Shown here: positions 45,253 through 57,740 of the stretch, in pieces
Layout of the letters: each line of letters starts with the position of its first letter
Numbering within the stretch: the first letter of the stretch is position 1
NCBI GenBank assembly: GCA_001972305.1
Contig: BDDD01002227.1
Location: 1-64,000, forward strand
Length of the DNA: 64,000 bases
DNA from: Cephalotus follicularis
Lineage: Eukaryota > Streptophyta > Magnoliopsida > Oxalidales > Cephalotaceae
Reading direction: 5' to 3'
The notes under the pieces: generated by a model
Seen by the model: the letters and a program-made list of their open reading frames with translations, nothing else
The model's database searches: none
Told to the model about the DNA's origin: nothing
Program-made: the position numbers and the translations under genes

Positions 45253-45505
45253 CATAACATGGCAAGTCTATCCGGTTCAAAAATTGTCCTAAGAAAGTGA
45301 ACCTAGGACTTGGAACGTTTTGTCAGAAGGGAGCAAGGATTTCATTCTCATAACTTCCCAGGCACGAGATCCAACCCCTCGAATGACATGGCGATATATG
45401 TGTATTCAGCTTAACATGTTAGTTAAGCTAATCCATCGCGTTAGTTTGGGATGCATACATATAGCATGTGCCATAGTTACTGTAATATACACGTAGAACA
45501 TAACA
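45253..45505 (-). repeat. C2 3' LTR, first 253 bp
   Basis: On the minus strand it starts TGTTATGTTCTACGTG at 45505, right after the purine tract GGCCAAGTAGGAGAT. It is homologous to the start of the C1 3' LTR, for example the shared GGTTGGATCTCGTGCCT-like region near 45370. B interrupts it. Confidence 0.78.
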
Positions 45506-45536
45506 ATCTCCTACTTGGCCTTCAAGCCACGAAGAC

Positions 45537-47853
45537 CTACATCCTAAGCCCATCGCATTTATGTCCCTCTAGAGCTACGGAGCTCATGGCTTTTGTCAGT
45601 GGGTCTGTTAAGTTTGCTTCTGACGCGACTCTCTCTAATGTGACATCTCCTCTATGATGTCCCCTATGTTTCCTCAATAACATCTCTTCTGAGACGTCTT
45701 TTCTATGTATGATCTCCCCGATCATATGATACCATCACTATATATGTTTGGTGAAGTAATGAGACATGGGTTCCATTGCTTGTACAAAGGCCCCCATCGA
45801 TGTCACAATCACCACAACTGGACAAACGACGGATGGAACCACTATATAGTTTAGTAATGAACCTTCGTATCCAAACTAGCTACCTTTTTAGTATCATGGG
45901 TTGCAATATACTTGGATTCACCAGTGGAGTCAGCAATAACCTAATGCTTGTAACTCCTCCCATTCACAGAATCTCCGTTCAGGATAAAGAAATATCCTGA
46001 AACGGATTTGTGATCATCCAGATCACTTTTGAAACTAGAGTTGATATAACTCTTAAGTCTCAATTCATTATCTTCTCCTTATGTCAGGAAGGTATCAGGA
46101 GCTCTTCTCAGGTTTTAAGAATCTTCTTAACAACTTCCTAGTGTTTCTCAGCGGGGCTGGACTGAAATCAACTAGCCTTACCCAAGGCTTTATGTGATAC
46201 AAGGCTTGGTACCAAGTATGGCATACATATAGAGTCTACACCCAAAGTGTAAGGCTGCCTACTCATGTGTTTCCTTTCCTATGATGTCTTGGAAGACATC
46301 TTCCAGGAAAGGTGAATTCCTTGGCCAATTGACTGCAAGCCGTATGTGGAATTCTTTAAGCCATGCCGTTTCAGCACCCTGCTGATGTACTGTCTTTGGG
46401 AAAGTCTGAGCAACCTATTAGATCTATCCCAATATATCTTTATTCCTAATATATAGGAAGCTTCTCCCAAATTCTTCATGGAGAAGTTCTTGGCTAACCA
46501 TACTTTAACGGACTGTAACATACCCACATCATTCCCAATGAGTAGTATGACATCCACGTATAGTACCAAGATAGTGATACCTAGGTCATGCTCTTTCCAG
46601 TAAACACACAGCACATCTACGTTTTTTATGAAGCCAAAATTTTTAATGGCCTCGTCAAAATGGATGTTCTAGCTACGGGATGCTTGGTTAAGGCCATAGA
46701 TAGACCTTTGGAGCTTGTACACACTGTGCGAATGCTCCGTGGATGTGAACCCCTCAGGTTGGGACATATAAATGTCCTCTTCAAGATAGCTATTGAGAAA
46801 AGCCGTCTTGACATCCATTTTCCAAATCTCATAATCATAATGAGCGAAAATAGCAAGCAGTATCCATATGGACTTAAGCATTGCAATTGGCAAGAAACTT
46901 TTGGTATATATGACCTCTTGTCGTTACCTATATCCTTTCGCAATCAATCTAGCTTTGAAGGTTTTTACCTTTTTCATCAACGCCTATCTTCCTCATGAAG
47001 ATCCACTGGGACCCAATAGGATTTTATGCCTTCGAGTGTGTTTACCAAGTTCCTCACTTGGTTGGCGTACATGGAGTCCATATTGGATTTCATGGCTTCT
47101 AGCCATGTCCTGGAATCAATGCTATTCGCTGTTTCCTTGTAGCTGACAGGCTCGTCGTCATTGACGTCGTTAGGTTCGTCAGTGCCTTCAAAGAGAAACC
47201 TGTATCTCTTAGGCACTGTCAAAATCCTTTGCCTGGTCTGTTCTCCCGAGTAGTGCCTTACAGAGATCCCATCTCAGGTAGGGATGCCACCCTAATCTTG
47301 TCTCTAGAGGTTTCCACCTCTAATTCCTCATCGTCTATGGTTTTTCACACGGTGGTAACTCTCTTAGTTCCACCTTACTCCCATTACTTCCTGCAACAAG
47401 GAATTCCCTCTCTAGGAATTTAGCAGTACGTGAAACAAATACCTTTTGTTCGCTGGGATGGTAAAAGTAGTATCCTATGCTCTCATTAGGATATCCCACA
47501 AACCGGCAATGGTCCGATCGTGCCTCAAGCTTAGAAGGTTCTCGCCTTCTAATATTAGCTGGACAACCCCTAACCCTATAGTGGTTAAGTCTAGGTTTCC
47601 TCCCTTTAAATACCTCATGAGGAGTGGTGGGGACAGATTTCAAAGGAATCCGGTTTAGGATGTTCGCTGCCGTTTACAGGGCATAACCCATAAGGAGATA
47701 GGGAGATTGATAATGACATCATGGATTGGACAATATTCACTAAAGTCCTTTTCCTCCGTTTGGATACATCATCATACTATGGTGTTTCGGGAGGTTTTCA
47801 TGGAGAGAGAATTCCATTATCTCTCAGATAATCCTAGAATTCTGCAGACAGGT
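45537..47853 (-). pseudogene. C2 copia integrase end, RT and RNase H
   Basis: Going down from 47853: the integrase core end, then VFKGRKPRLNHYRVRGCPAN and FVGYPNESIGYYFYHPSEQK (47600-47420), then RT with SRTWLEAMKSNMDSMYANQV (about 47100) and FGKWMSRRLFS-type frame-shifted blocks. The RT active site LYVDVILLIGND (near 46550) has Val in place of the second Asp. GEASYILGIKIYWDRSNRLL and LSQRQYISRVLKRHGL follow. RNase H ends in RVASEANLTDPLTKAMSSVA, near 45600. Several frameshifts; not functional. Confidence 0.82.
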
Positions 47854-48765
47854 TGTCACACCCCGAATAGCGGGGAAACTCCCATGACCCGCACGTGAAA
47901 ACCGTCCCTTCAATCTATACAATCTCGTAAAAATCATACTCCAAAAGTGCTATAAATTTAAAACTTTAAATCAAAGTCAAGCAACCAGAATAATCATTCA
48001 TATATATATTCTAACTCTTATAATTTTACGAAAAGCGGACATGTAGTATCCGTTTATCGGACCTATGCCCCGTGGAAAGAAAACACAATTCATATATTTG
48101 GGCTCAGCCCTCAGTAGACCACAACTTAATCAGAATTATATCATTTTAATACCTCAAGTTATGAATCTATCCATATCCAATACATCAACATACATATCTT
48201 AAGCACTGCCACAAGTCGACAGGTCGATAGTTGAAATAAAACATGTATCTTATATATTAAGTCTTATGATAATCCATACAATCCAATTTATATACACAAA
48301 CCTTTTATACAAGATAGATTAAAATCACAATTCATATACATTCTAACTTTTCACATAAGGAATGTAACAATAATCCAACTTATATCAACAAACTATCATA
48401 GATATCCCATTCAACTCGGTCTATCTCACTGTAATCCATCACCTGGGTCATTCCATTAAAATGAAATGGGTCAATGACATATAGTCGAGTAGGGTATACT
48501 ACATGCCATGTAATGCAATAGTATAACAGTATATATATGCATGACATGTTACATGCATAAATGCCAATTGCGAACAGCTTCGATATACCAACCGTCCCTA
48601 AGCGGGGTATACTTGGCTAGTCCTAATCACATCAAAGGCTATAAGCCTGCAGACACTCCGTAACAAACATAATCATCCAAGGATTAAGCAATCTATAAGG
48701 TCTATCCCATTATCTACACTCTCTCTGTGTCATACATAAGTAGGGTCGAGATAACACTAACCACA

Positions 48766-48918
48766 CCGTATGGCTTGTTCACAAGGTCCTAGCCATTCAT
48801 ACCGTAGGGCTTGTATCACTATGGTCCTAGCCCCTTCGTAGCGTAGGGCTTGTATCACAATGGTCCTAGCCCCTCCATACCAAAGGTCTTGTATCACAAT
48901 GGTCCTAGCCCCTGAGAC
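48766..48918 (-). repeat. Minisatellite, LTR A3
   Basis: Four units of 36-40 bp (plus strand GGGCTTGTATCACAATGGTC followed by CTAGCCCCT) are homologous, reversed, to the A1 and A2 units. The 11-bp inverted-repeat arms of A1 and A2 are not intact here. Confidence 0.75.
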
Positions 48919-49562
48919 ATCATGCTCATTTTGTCCTCTCACAATGAGGTGATCCCCATAGGTCCACCCCTAGAGTGGGGTTCTGAATTCCCTATAATGT
49001 GGTGTAACACTCAAAATCCCCATGACAAAAATGAAGATTTTGAATGGGTTATCTCGTTAGGTCTCAATCATAACATTCAACATTCATAGCCGTACCCTGT
49101 AGTACCCGTAGACCATAACCATATTAGCGTAGAAATGAAGGGACCTAATAAAAAGGATCACGTAGGATCCACATCCGTAAAAAAAGTTTATAAAAGAATT
49201 TTCATAACCGTTTTCCGTAACCGTGTTCCGTAAGCATTTCCATAATCATTTGGTTGGTCCGTATCGAAGTTTATAAAATAATGGAGAGGAAGTCCAACTA
49301 GGATATCCACGTTCAGATGACCCAATGGAGCTATTCTAACCATATTTGAAATCCATTTTGTTTAATGATTATAAAGCACTTTTATAAAACTTCACTCTTA
49401 AAAGTTTACTTTGGAAAATCAATTTAGAAATCCAAGATGTTAAATAGGATTTTCATAGTTTCCAAGGCCTTAGGGAGGCTTCCTATGGAATCCGTTTGGG
49501 GAGAAAACTGTTTGAAATTGGAAACTATGTAAAACAGTGAAATTCGGATAAGGTAGGTCATT

Positions 49563-49710
49563 AGGTGTCGATGCTTAGCACTAGGCACCGACGCTTAGCG
49601 CCTAAGCATCGACTGTATGTGCTAGAGTCGACGCTTAATGTCAAGCGTCACTGGTTTAAAAGAAAAGAACACAAAGCATCGATGCTTAGCTAAAGCGCCA
49701 GCGGTTTATA
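49563..49710. repeat. GTCGAC dyad cluster, LTR A3
   Basis: Units include GTGTCGATGCTTAG, GCACCGACGCTTAGC, GAGTCGACGCTTAA and AGCATCGATGCTTAGC (the last is itself a near palindrome around ATCGAT). Seven or so units in 150 bp. Confidence 0.7.
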
Positions 49711-51010
49711 AGAATACAGGGAGTTCGAAAACAGTTCAAAACTAGGCTAATCTATTTCAATTTCCTTACCAAATCCGTGTAAATCCATCTATTTATCATA
49801 CCCAGTATTGAACCCATCTATTTGACATATAAACAATCAATTAATCACAATCACAGTCCACATAATCCATTTCAATATGTATGAATGCAAGCAAGTAGTA
49901 TAACCTACATGTTAATAATTGAGCTTGAAAACCTCCTATCATTGGCCAATTTCTTCATACTGCATATACAATACGTTTTCATTACACTATACACACAAGG
50001 ATGAAACATTGTCACCACCGGAGCTTCGGCCAGATTCTGACCAATACATTGGAGTTCCGGCCACACCATAAACAGGCTCCAAATTGGCCGATCAATACAA
50101 TATTGTAGGAGACTCGCCGTGACTCACCACAAAATGAGATGTCACGGCCTGTAGTGAGTCTAACTCACTTCGTTGAGTCGTCGGACTTCAACAACTTACG
50201 CTGCTTCAAAAAAATTCCTCACAACCTTCGGTTCTACGTGTCTCAGCCTAAGACTCGCCAAAACTCAGCGTTGATTCACCTAGCCGGAGCTTCTGCCAAG
50301 ACGCTGAGCTCCAGCCATGCCACAACTGGCCTAAAAAACCTTTGATCAACTCATTGGTGGCTGAGACTCTCCATGACTCGGTGCCAAACACAAGCCACTG
50401 GTGACAGTGAGCCAAACTCATTGACTCGACTCAGAAACTAATTTCGGCTGATTCCGGCCAAAAAACGCCTCAGCCAACACCAAAATCGGTGTAGCTAATC
50501 TTCACGGTAAAGAACAGCTCCATCCATGATGATAACAGCCACAGAAACAAGGACGACAGCGGCTGTCGGGTGAAAGAGAAAAGAAGAGAAGAAGAAGGAA
50601 GGAGGAGGAAGAAGGAGAAGAAAGAAGCTTGCAGTTGGCAGTGAACTCCGATCGGCGCTTTCCCTTTCCGGCGTCTCGTGCCACATCGGTGTCTCTCTCT
50701 TCCTCTTCTGTTCCCAAGCTATCTGCCACTAGCTTACTCTCTTTCTCTTCTCTGTTTTGACGAGGCCATGCTTGATATAATGAGGGACGAGCCACCTTTG
50801 TCATTTTGTAGCTAATTGTTAAGGCTTGGGTCCACTTTTGCCACAATATATCTTGCTCCCTTCACTTTATCAATGCTGCTTGGCCACAATAATTCATAAA
50901 AGGATTATACTATATATTATAATACAATCAGTCAATAACATGACATATCCAAAGCACCACTTCACAACATTATTTATTATAAACAATTACAATTAATCCC
51001 GAGACTTACA

Positions 51011-51768
51011 CATGAATTTGCCCTTTTCGGTTCCACCGAACTGTTTTAATGGGCATACCCGTTTGCATCTCTACTTATTGTCTAAATCCCTTCAATCTCT
51101 CAGATGATTCAGATATGTGTTTCATCTGAAACACTTACCTAAACCGTGATAGTCATCGGTAAAGGTTATGAAGTAGGGAAAACCTCCACAGGCATTGATC
51201 GACATTGGTCCACAAACGTCGGTATGGACAAGTGCTAGTATGTCCACTACCCTTTCTCAATGCTCGGAGAAGGGAGATTTGGTCATCTTGCCAATCAAAC
51301 ATGGCTCACATGTTGGAAAGGATTCCTCGTCCCGGATGTCCAAAAGTTCATCCTTAATCAAATGTATTTATCTTGTATTTATCTAGCCTCGCTAGGATGA
51401 CCTAATCTATAGTGCCAAAAGAATGAAGGATTTATATCTTTTATCTCTCATAGTCTTTTATTAAGGATTTCTTGAATTGTTAATGCAACATTATGGTTAT
51501 TGTATAAGACGTAGATCCTTTATCCATTGCACTAACTAGAACATTGTGATGTATAAGACTAAAATGAATTTATCCAAAATTTGAGCTCCCAGCACATCTT
51601 ATGCATATATCAAACAGAAACAAAGTTTCATACAATGTTCTTTATAAAGATCAAGTCTTAAATACATACCCATTTACAAAATTTACAATTTAAATGATGC
51701 CTACACATTTATTGTGAATCCATGATCCATAACCGTGGCGCTAGTCCTTAGCTTTTCCAGCTCCGAAC
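51011..51768 (-). pseudogene. C2 pre-integrase zinc region and integrase N-terminus
   Basis: The minus strand reads LWHYRLGHPSEA near 51400 (the pre-integrase H-H part), then a short deletion or shift and the Cys part with MFDWQDDQISLL-type shifted frames. At 51150-51011 come traces of the integrase core. The upstream 250 bp (51500-51768) is very degraded protease/linker sequence. It continues on the other side of T4 at 57844. Confidence 0.6.
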
Positions 51769-52383
51769 TGTAACGACCCCGACCCGAGTTCGCTAATAGC
51801 TCAAAGCGAATTCCGAGGATCGGTTGCGTTACGTTGGGTGTGAAACGTTACATCCTTTGGTACTCTTCTCTAAAAGTACATTACATCATAAATTTCATGT
51901 CTTGCAACATAATACATAATCTTCAATTCATACTTTACACATAATCATCTCATATAAAGATGTCATAACCATATCGTAGGTCTACATATACAGAGGATCA
52001 TCCTTGTACATAAATATATAATACAGCGAAAAACTTTGTTCTTATTACATATCAAAACATTTATGCAAACATCATTGCATAGCCTTTCTTTCACAAAAAC
52101 TCCTTCTTAAGAGCTTCCTCTAAGCTCGCAATCTCCATTCATTCATTTCCTGAAAACATTTTATTTGAAAACAACATTAAAAGGAATGAGCTCAAAATAG
52201 CTCAGTAAGGTGTTTTTATAGTAAACACATTTCATCATAACATTTTTCTAGTCAATACATATAACTAGAACATTTCGTAAAGCATATCACTTTTCAAATT
52301 ACAAACTCGTAACTAGAACATTTCATAAACATAGAAGTCATAAAAACTTTAATGAACCCTTTACACCGCTTCATCGGGGCATT
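51769..52383 (-). repeat. T4 3' LTR, terminal 615 bp
   Basis: It aligns to 55564-56178 almost base for base, ending within CACCGCTTCATCGGGGCATT. Beyond that, the 5' LTR continues GTGCACTCC while this copy continues into pol. Confidence 0.87.
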
Positions 52384-54903
52384 CATCGGTCTTTCTTTCA
52401 ACTCCGAGAAACTCTTCTCGCATTGGTCGGACCACTCGAACTTTACATTCTTCTGTGTCAACCTTGTGAGCGGGTTCGCAATACGAGAGAAATTCTCAAC
52501 AAACCTTCGATAATAGCCTGCTAGTCCCAAAAAACTTCGTATCTCGGCTACTGAGGTAGGTCTCTGCCATTCTCTTATCGCTTCTGTCTTAGCGGGATCC
52601 ACAGAGATGCCCTCCCATGTGATCATATGTCCCAAGAAGGATACGACTTCTATCCAGAACTGGCATTTATTGGACTTAGCGTAGAGCTGCTCCTTCCGCA
52701 GTATCTGTAATACACGGGTTAAATGTTCCTAATGCTCCTCTCCACTCTTTGAGTATACTAGGATGTCATCAATCAAGACTATAACTAACTGATCCAAAAA
52801 TTCATTAAAGATCTTGTTCATCAAACTCATAAACATCGCTGGAGCATTTGTTAATCCAAACGACATTACCAAAAACTCGTAATGTCCATATCTTGTCCGA
52901 AAAGTAGTTTTCGGTATATCCTCTTTCTTGACTTTCACTTGATGGTAGCCTGATTGAAGATCAATCTTTGAGAAGTATCGAGCATTCTTGATCTGGTCGA
53001 ACAAGTCATCAATCCTTGGTAGTGGGTACTTGTTCTTAATGGTGACTTGATTCAGCTCTCGGTAGTCTATGCAGAGTCTCATTGTCCCGTCCTTCTTTTT
53101 CACAAACAGTACCGGTGCACCCCATGGTGATACACTTGGTCGGATAAATCCTTTATCCAAAAGCTCTTGTAATTGATCCTTCAACTCTTTCAGCTCAGCT
53201 GGTGCCATGTGGTAAGGGCTCTTTAAAATAGGAGCTGTTCCTGGTACCACATCAATAGTAAACTCCACTTCTCGGTCCGGTGGCATACCCGGTAAATCTT
53301 TAGGAAAAACATCAGTGAACTCCTTAACAACATGTAACTCTTCTATCTTGATCTTCTCTTTATCGGTATCCATCACATAGGCAAGATAGCCTTCGCATCC
53401 TCTTTCCAACAATCACTTAGCTTGCATCGACGATATGATCTTTAAGGGTTCACTGGCTCCCACGCTTCGGAAAACAAACTCAAGTTGTTCCGGTATAGCA
53501 AACCTAACTTCCTTCTTAAAACAGTCAACACTAGCATGATTCGCCGAAAGCCAATCCATGCCTAGTATGATGTCAAACTTTAGGATTGCTAGAGGTACTA
53601 AGTCTACTAGCAGCATCCTATCACATAATATTAGGTCACAAGACTTATATACTTTATCAGCCACCAAGGTATTACCACTTGGGGTTTCAATGGTTAAACC
53701 TATCTCCAAATCTTGTGATGGGGTAGTTAAATATCGTGCAAAAGAGAAAGACACAAAAGAATGCGTTGCTCCCGTATCAAACAATACATATGCAGATCTA
53801 GAGCATACGGGAAAAGTACCTGTCACCACGTCATTGGGATTTTCCACCTCTTCAGCCGTCATGGCATAGGTTCTTGCTGGTGCTCTTTGTTGCGGGGCTC
53901 CATTCCCTCCTTGCCCTCCCATCTTCGGTCGGGTGCATTGATTGGACACATGTCCTTCTTGCCCACAGTTGTAGCATCTGATCGCCCTTTGATTCTGGGC
54001 TTGGTTTGGTCCTTGTTGACACTCTTTAGCTTAGTGTCCTTGCTTTCCACATTTGAAACACACTCCCGTACCGTATAAACATTTCCCATGGTGTCTTTTC
54101 CCACATTCTTGATAAATTTTTTAGTCTTGTCCTCCATCGGACCTTGCTTTCTTATGCTTACTTTTAGAGGATTCACCTGTTTTCCTCTTCCCTTGCCCTT
54201 GTTCAGCCCGTCTTTGCTGATATATTTGGTTATCAATTTCTATCCTCAGTGCACACCTCAAAACTGCATCATAAGTCTGCAGATCTTGTGCTATCGCCAG
54301 CCTTTGGATATAAGACTTCAAACCATGAGAAAATCTAGTAGCCCTTCTCTCTTCTGTGGACACTAGATGAGTTGTATAACGAGACATCCTTGCGAAATTT
54401 GCCTTGTATTGAGCCACTGTTTCAGACTCACCTTGTTCCAGTTGGAGAAAATCTTCCTCCATTTTATCCTTCAAGGCTTGTGGAAAATATTTGTTCATAA
54501 ATATTTCTTTGAACCCTTCCCATGTCATCGCTTCTCTTTCTCGACGCATCTTGGTTCTCTCAATCATACACCACCATTGATCCGCTTCTCCATCTAACTT
54601 GTATATTGAAAACTCAACTTTCTGTCGGTCTGTGCAATCCATCGCTCTAAAAATCTTCTCGTTCCCTTGGATCCATGCTTCCGCTTCCAAAGGATCGGTT
54701 GTTCCCGAAAAGATTTTCGGATTGTGCCTCACAAACTGCTCAAGCGTCGGTCTTAAGGGTGGGTGCTCTTGATGATTATTGTCGTTATTGTCGGCAATAA
54801 CTTGAGCCAATCTATTTAAAATCGCGCTCAGCGAATTATCATCCTCATTGTTTCGTGCATTCGCGTTTCACCTTTGTCCTCTTCCTCTTCTCGTGTCGGC
54901 CAT
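52376..54903 (-). pseudogene. T4 gag, protease and RT
   Basis: Gag starts at ATG 54903 (MADTRRGRGQR) and meets a TGA at 54870-54868. It then runs through FVRHNPKIFSGTTDPLEAEA and EGFKEIFMNKYFPQALKDKM. Two knuckles follow: CFKCGKQGH-stop-AKEC and CYNCGQEGHVSNQC. The protease has LFDTGATHSF with an intact D-T-G (near 53775). RT spans 53320-52600 with LIDDILVYS intact; a TAG at about 52729 replaces a Glu codon, and the thumb and connection [20 protein letters not shown] follow. Coding ends at LKERPMNAP, where it fuses to LTR sequence. There is no RNase H or integrase. Confidence 0.87.
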
Positions 54904-55142
54904 CTTGTTAGCATCCATAGGTTAGTTCTTAATCTTAAGCAATTCTACTCATATGCTAGGTAATGCAGTTAATTTCTAACGCTCAAGATCATACAAGGAA
55001 CTAACCGCTTTATTTATCTTATAAACCTTTATACATTTCCTACACTTCCTTTCACACTTATGTCACATATAAACATTTTTACAAAATCTTTCTTATCGTT
55101 ACCCTAGTCTTCATCACTAGGGATATCATCATCAGGCAGCTC

Positions 55143-55490
55143 CTACTGAATCTGCCTTATCATCATTCGAAGGTTCTCTCTCACACCAGTCATTACAATG
55201 TCATTAAGTCCCCAAATATACCTCATAAGTACCCTAAGGCCAGATTTAATCTCTCTGAGGATTTCATCTTTCCTTTCAAACTCTTCATGGTACTCTGCCT
55301 CCATCTGGTAAATGTGTGTATAGAATTGCTCTCTATTATTTGCTACCATTTGTCTTAACTCTTCCTTTTCTTCACATAATTGTTGGTTTTCAGCTATCAG
55401 GGTTGGTACTTGCCAGTGTACCGTTTCGGATGACCCACAACGGGAGAATCCTGTACTAGAATTGGAGTTGGATTCGCTCGTTGATGACAT
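55143..55490 (-). CDS. T4 pre-gag open frame, 115 aa, coiled-coil
   Basis: This uninterrupted frame lies between the primer site and gag. The N-terminus is Ser-rich (MSSTSESNSNSSTGFSRCGS). From about residue 30 it is a charged heptad-like helix (LIAENQQLCEEKEELRQMVA, then YHEEFERKDEILREIKSGL), and the end is basic (RENLRMMIRQIQ). I recognise no family. Being on the element strand, close to the primer site and free of stops in an otherwise broken element, it may be an accessory protein or the N-terminal part of an extended gag. Chance persistence is the alternative. Confidence 0.5.
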   Translation of the reverse strand: MSSTSESNSNSSTGFSRCGSSETVHWQVPTLIAENQQLCEEKEELRQMVANNREQFYTHIYQMEAEYHEEFERKDEILREIKSGLRVLMRYIWGLNDIVMTGVRENLRMMIRQIQ

Positions 55491-55548
55491 CTGAAAAATA
55501 GGTTAGCAAATACAAAAATCTTATCCTCAACACGTATCACAATTATCT

Positions 55549-55559
55549 CTCTGATACCA
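55549..55559 (-). other. T4 primer-binding site
   Basis: The reverse complement is TGGTATCAGAG, matching initiator Met-tRNA. It lies four bases from the LTR end at 55564. The hairpin seen beside the primer site in T1-T3 is absent here. Confidence 0.82.
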
Positions 55560-57342
55560 TTCTTGTAACGACCCCGACCCGAGCTCGCTAATAGCTCAAA
55601 GCGAACTCCGAGGATTGGTTGCGTTACGTTGGGTGTGAAACGTTACATCATTTGGTATTCTTCTCTAAAAGTACATTACATCATAAATTTCATGTCTTAC
55701 AACAGAATACATAATCTTAAATTCATACTTTACACATAATAATCTTATATAAAGATGTCATAACCATATCGTAGGTCTACATATACACAGGATCATCCTT
55801 GTACATAAATATATAATACAGCGGAAAACTTTGTTCTTATTACATATCAAAACATTTATGCAAACATCATTGCATAGCCTTTCTTTCACAAAAACTCCTT
55901 CTTAAGAGCTTCCTCTAAGCTCGCAATCTCCATTCATTCATTTCCTGAAAACATTGTATTTGAAAACAACATTGAAAGGAATGAGCTCAAAATAGCTCAG
56001 TAAGGTGTTTTTATAGTAAACACATTTCATCATAACATTTTTCTAGTCAATACATATAACTAGAACATTTAATAAAGCATATCACTTTTCTAATTACAAA
56101 CTCGTAACTAGAACATTTCATAAACATAGAAGTCATAAAAACTTTAATGAACCCTTTACACCGCTTCACCGGGGCATTGTGCACTCCCCGACTACTATCC
56201 TTACATCACATGCATGTCTGTGAGCATCTCGCTCCATTAACATTGAGCATCTCACTCCATTCCCCTTGGATCGCAATCCAAGGGAGGTTCATTCATCATT
56301 TCCTTTGAGTGATAAGCTCAAATCATTCATAAAAATCATTTCATAACATTTCTTTCACAATTCATAAACTTTTCTCTTCATTTGAGTAATTGACTCAAAT
56401 AAGTTCATAAAAACAGTTTTGCGTAGCTTTGCTAAAATAGATAATTCATATAGAAATAAGCATTTTCAGATAAAACTTAAAACATAAACATTAAAGTATA
56501 CTTCTTTAAGAATTCATAAAGCTCAAGATAATGACAATTGGTTGAGAATTGAACACGTTATGAATTTTTGAAAGTGGCTGGTGCCAGATGAAAATAGGGC
56601 ATGAGCAGTAAAGTGAAACATCAATTCTCATCAAGAATTAGACAGAATTTTGAGATACATAAAACATAACAGTTAAACAGGACATATTAAGGTTTTCAAA
56701 ACATCAAACCATTTAATTTTTCATCAGTAAAAGAGCAAGATATGATTTAAAGAATTTGCTGCATAATCTAGGAATAAAACAATACCAAAACAGCAATTTA
56801 AAACATTGATGTTCATCAAGAAATAGATAGAATCTTGAAACATGCAAAGCATAAAAGTTGAAGAGGACATCCTAACGTTTCCAGAACATCCAACCATTAA
56901 AAAATTCATCAAGAATTGAACAAACTATCAATAGAACTATCTGCTGCAAAATTGGAAGCAAAACAGGGGATACTTTGTAGAGAATGGGTATAGAATTTCC
57001 TTACTTTGCTTTAGAATTTCTATCTCTTTTGCTCTCCCACGAATTCTCCACTTCACTCTTAGCAGGAGTAGTTTCTTTCTCAGCCAAAATGACTGAGTTC
57101 AACCCTCTTAACCGTTAAATAGAAGGGTTACTTAGGAGGCAAGTCTTCTCCCCTTCTCACACAACTCAACTCTCTCTCTTGGCAGCCCATGTGCTCAAAT
57201 TCAACCAGTCCAAGCGATTACACCTGTTAGATCACCTGATAACATCTCATATCATCCTTCTCTGGCCTGCCACGTGTCCAAAATTAAAGGTTTTCACTCA
57301 CAAAATGCCAAAAAGTCAGATTTTGCATTTTGTCTGTAGCTC

Positions 57343-57567
57343 AAAGCGTCGACGTTTTCTCCCTAAGCGTCGCCGGTCACGGGCTTGACCTGAGTTCTCC
57401 ACTTCTATCCCGACTAAAGCGCTGACGCTTTCTTACCAAGCGTCGCCGCTTTAAGTCTTCATCCAGGTCAACTGACACACTTGACTTCAACGCATCGATG
57501 TTTTAAATTAGACCGTCGCCCGTTGCCCGAAGCGTCGACTCTTTTAATAAAATCGTCGGCGCTTTAG
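57343..57567. repeat. GTCGAC dyad cluster, T4 LTR
   Basis: Units include AAAGCGTCGACGTTTT, AAGCGTCGCCGGT, AAGCGCTGACGCTTT, AAGCGTCGCCGCTTT, ACGCATCGATGTTTT, AAGCGTCGACTCTTTT and AATCGTCGGCGCTTT. They are usually arranged in pairs about 20-30 bp apart. Confidence 0.77.
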
Positions 57568-57651
57568 ACATCTTTGTCAACTCTTAACCTTTTAGATTGA
57601 CGCTTTCAACATGACATTCATCCAAAACAAATACCCAATTTCAATTTTCTT

Positions 57652-57740
57652 CCAGGGGCGCTGCCCCCGTGCCCCTGCCCGCTGACCGGGCAGCGGGACA
57701 CCCTGTCCGCTTACCGAGGAGCGGAACCCCCGAACCCCCT
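57652..57740. repeat. GC-rich hairpin cluster in T4 U3
   Basis: CTGCCCG (57675-57681) and CGGGCAG (57687-57693) form a perfect 7-bp stem with loop CTGAC. Beside it are GGGGCGCTGCCCC and CCGCTTACCGAGGAGCGG. The base composition contrasts sharply with the AT-rich surroundings. Confidence 0.7.

Larger units (their letters stand above)
47854..51010 (-). mobile_element. A3: solo LTR of family A inside C2 integrase
   Basis: On the minus strand it runs from TGTAAGTCTCG (51010) to CGGGGTGTGACA (47854), 3157 bp, homologous to A2 reversed. The C2 integrase reading continues across it. The candidate target duplications CAGGT and CATGA match poorly, which fits an old insertion. It retains the GA-rich leader (about 50570-50640), dyads (49563-49710) and a minisatellite (48766-48918). 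Confidence 0.8.
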
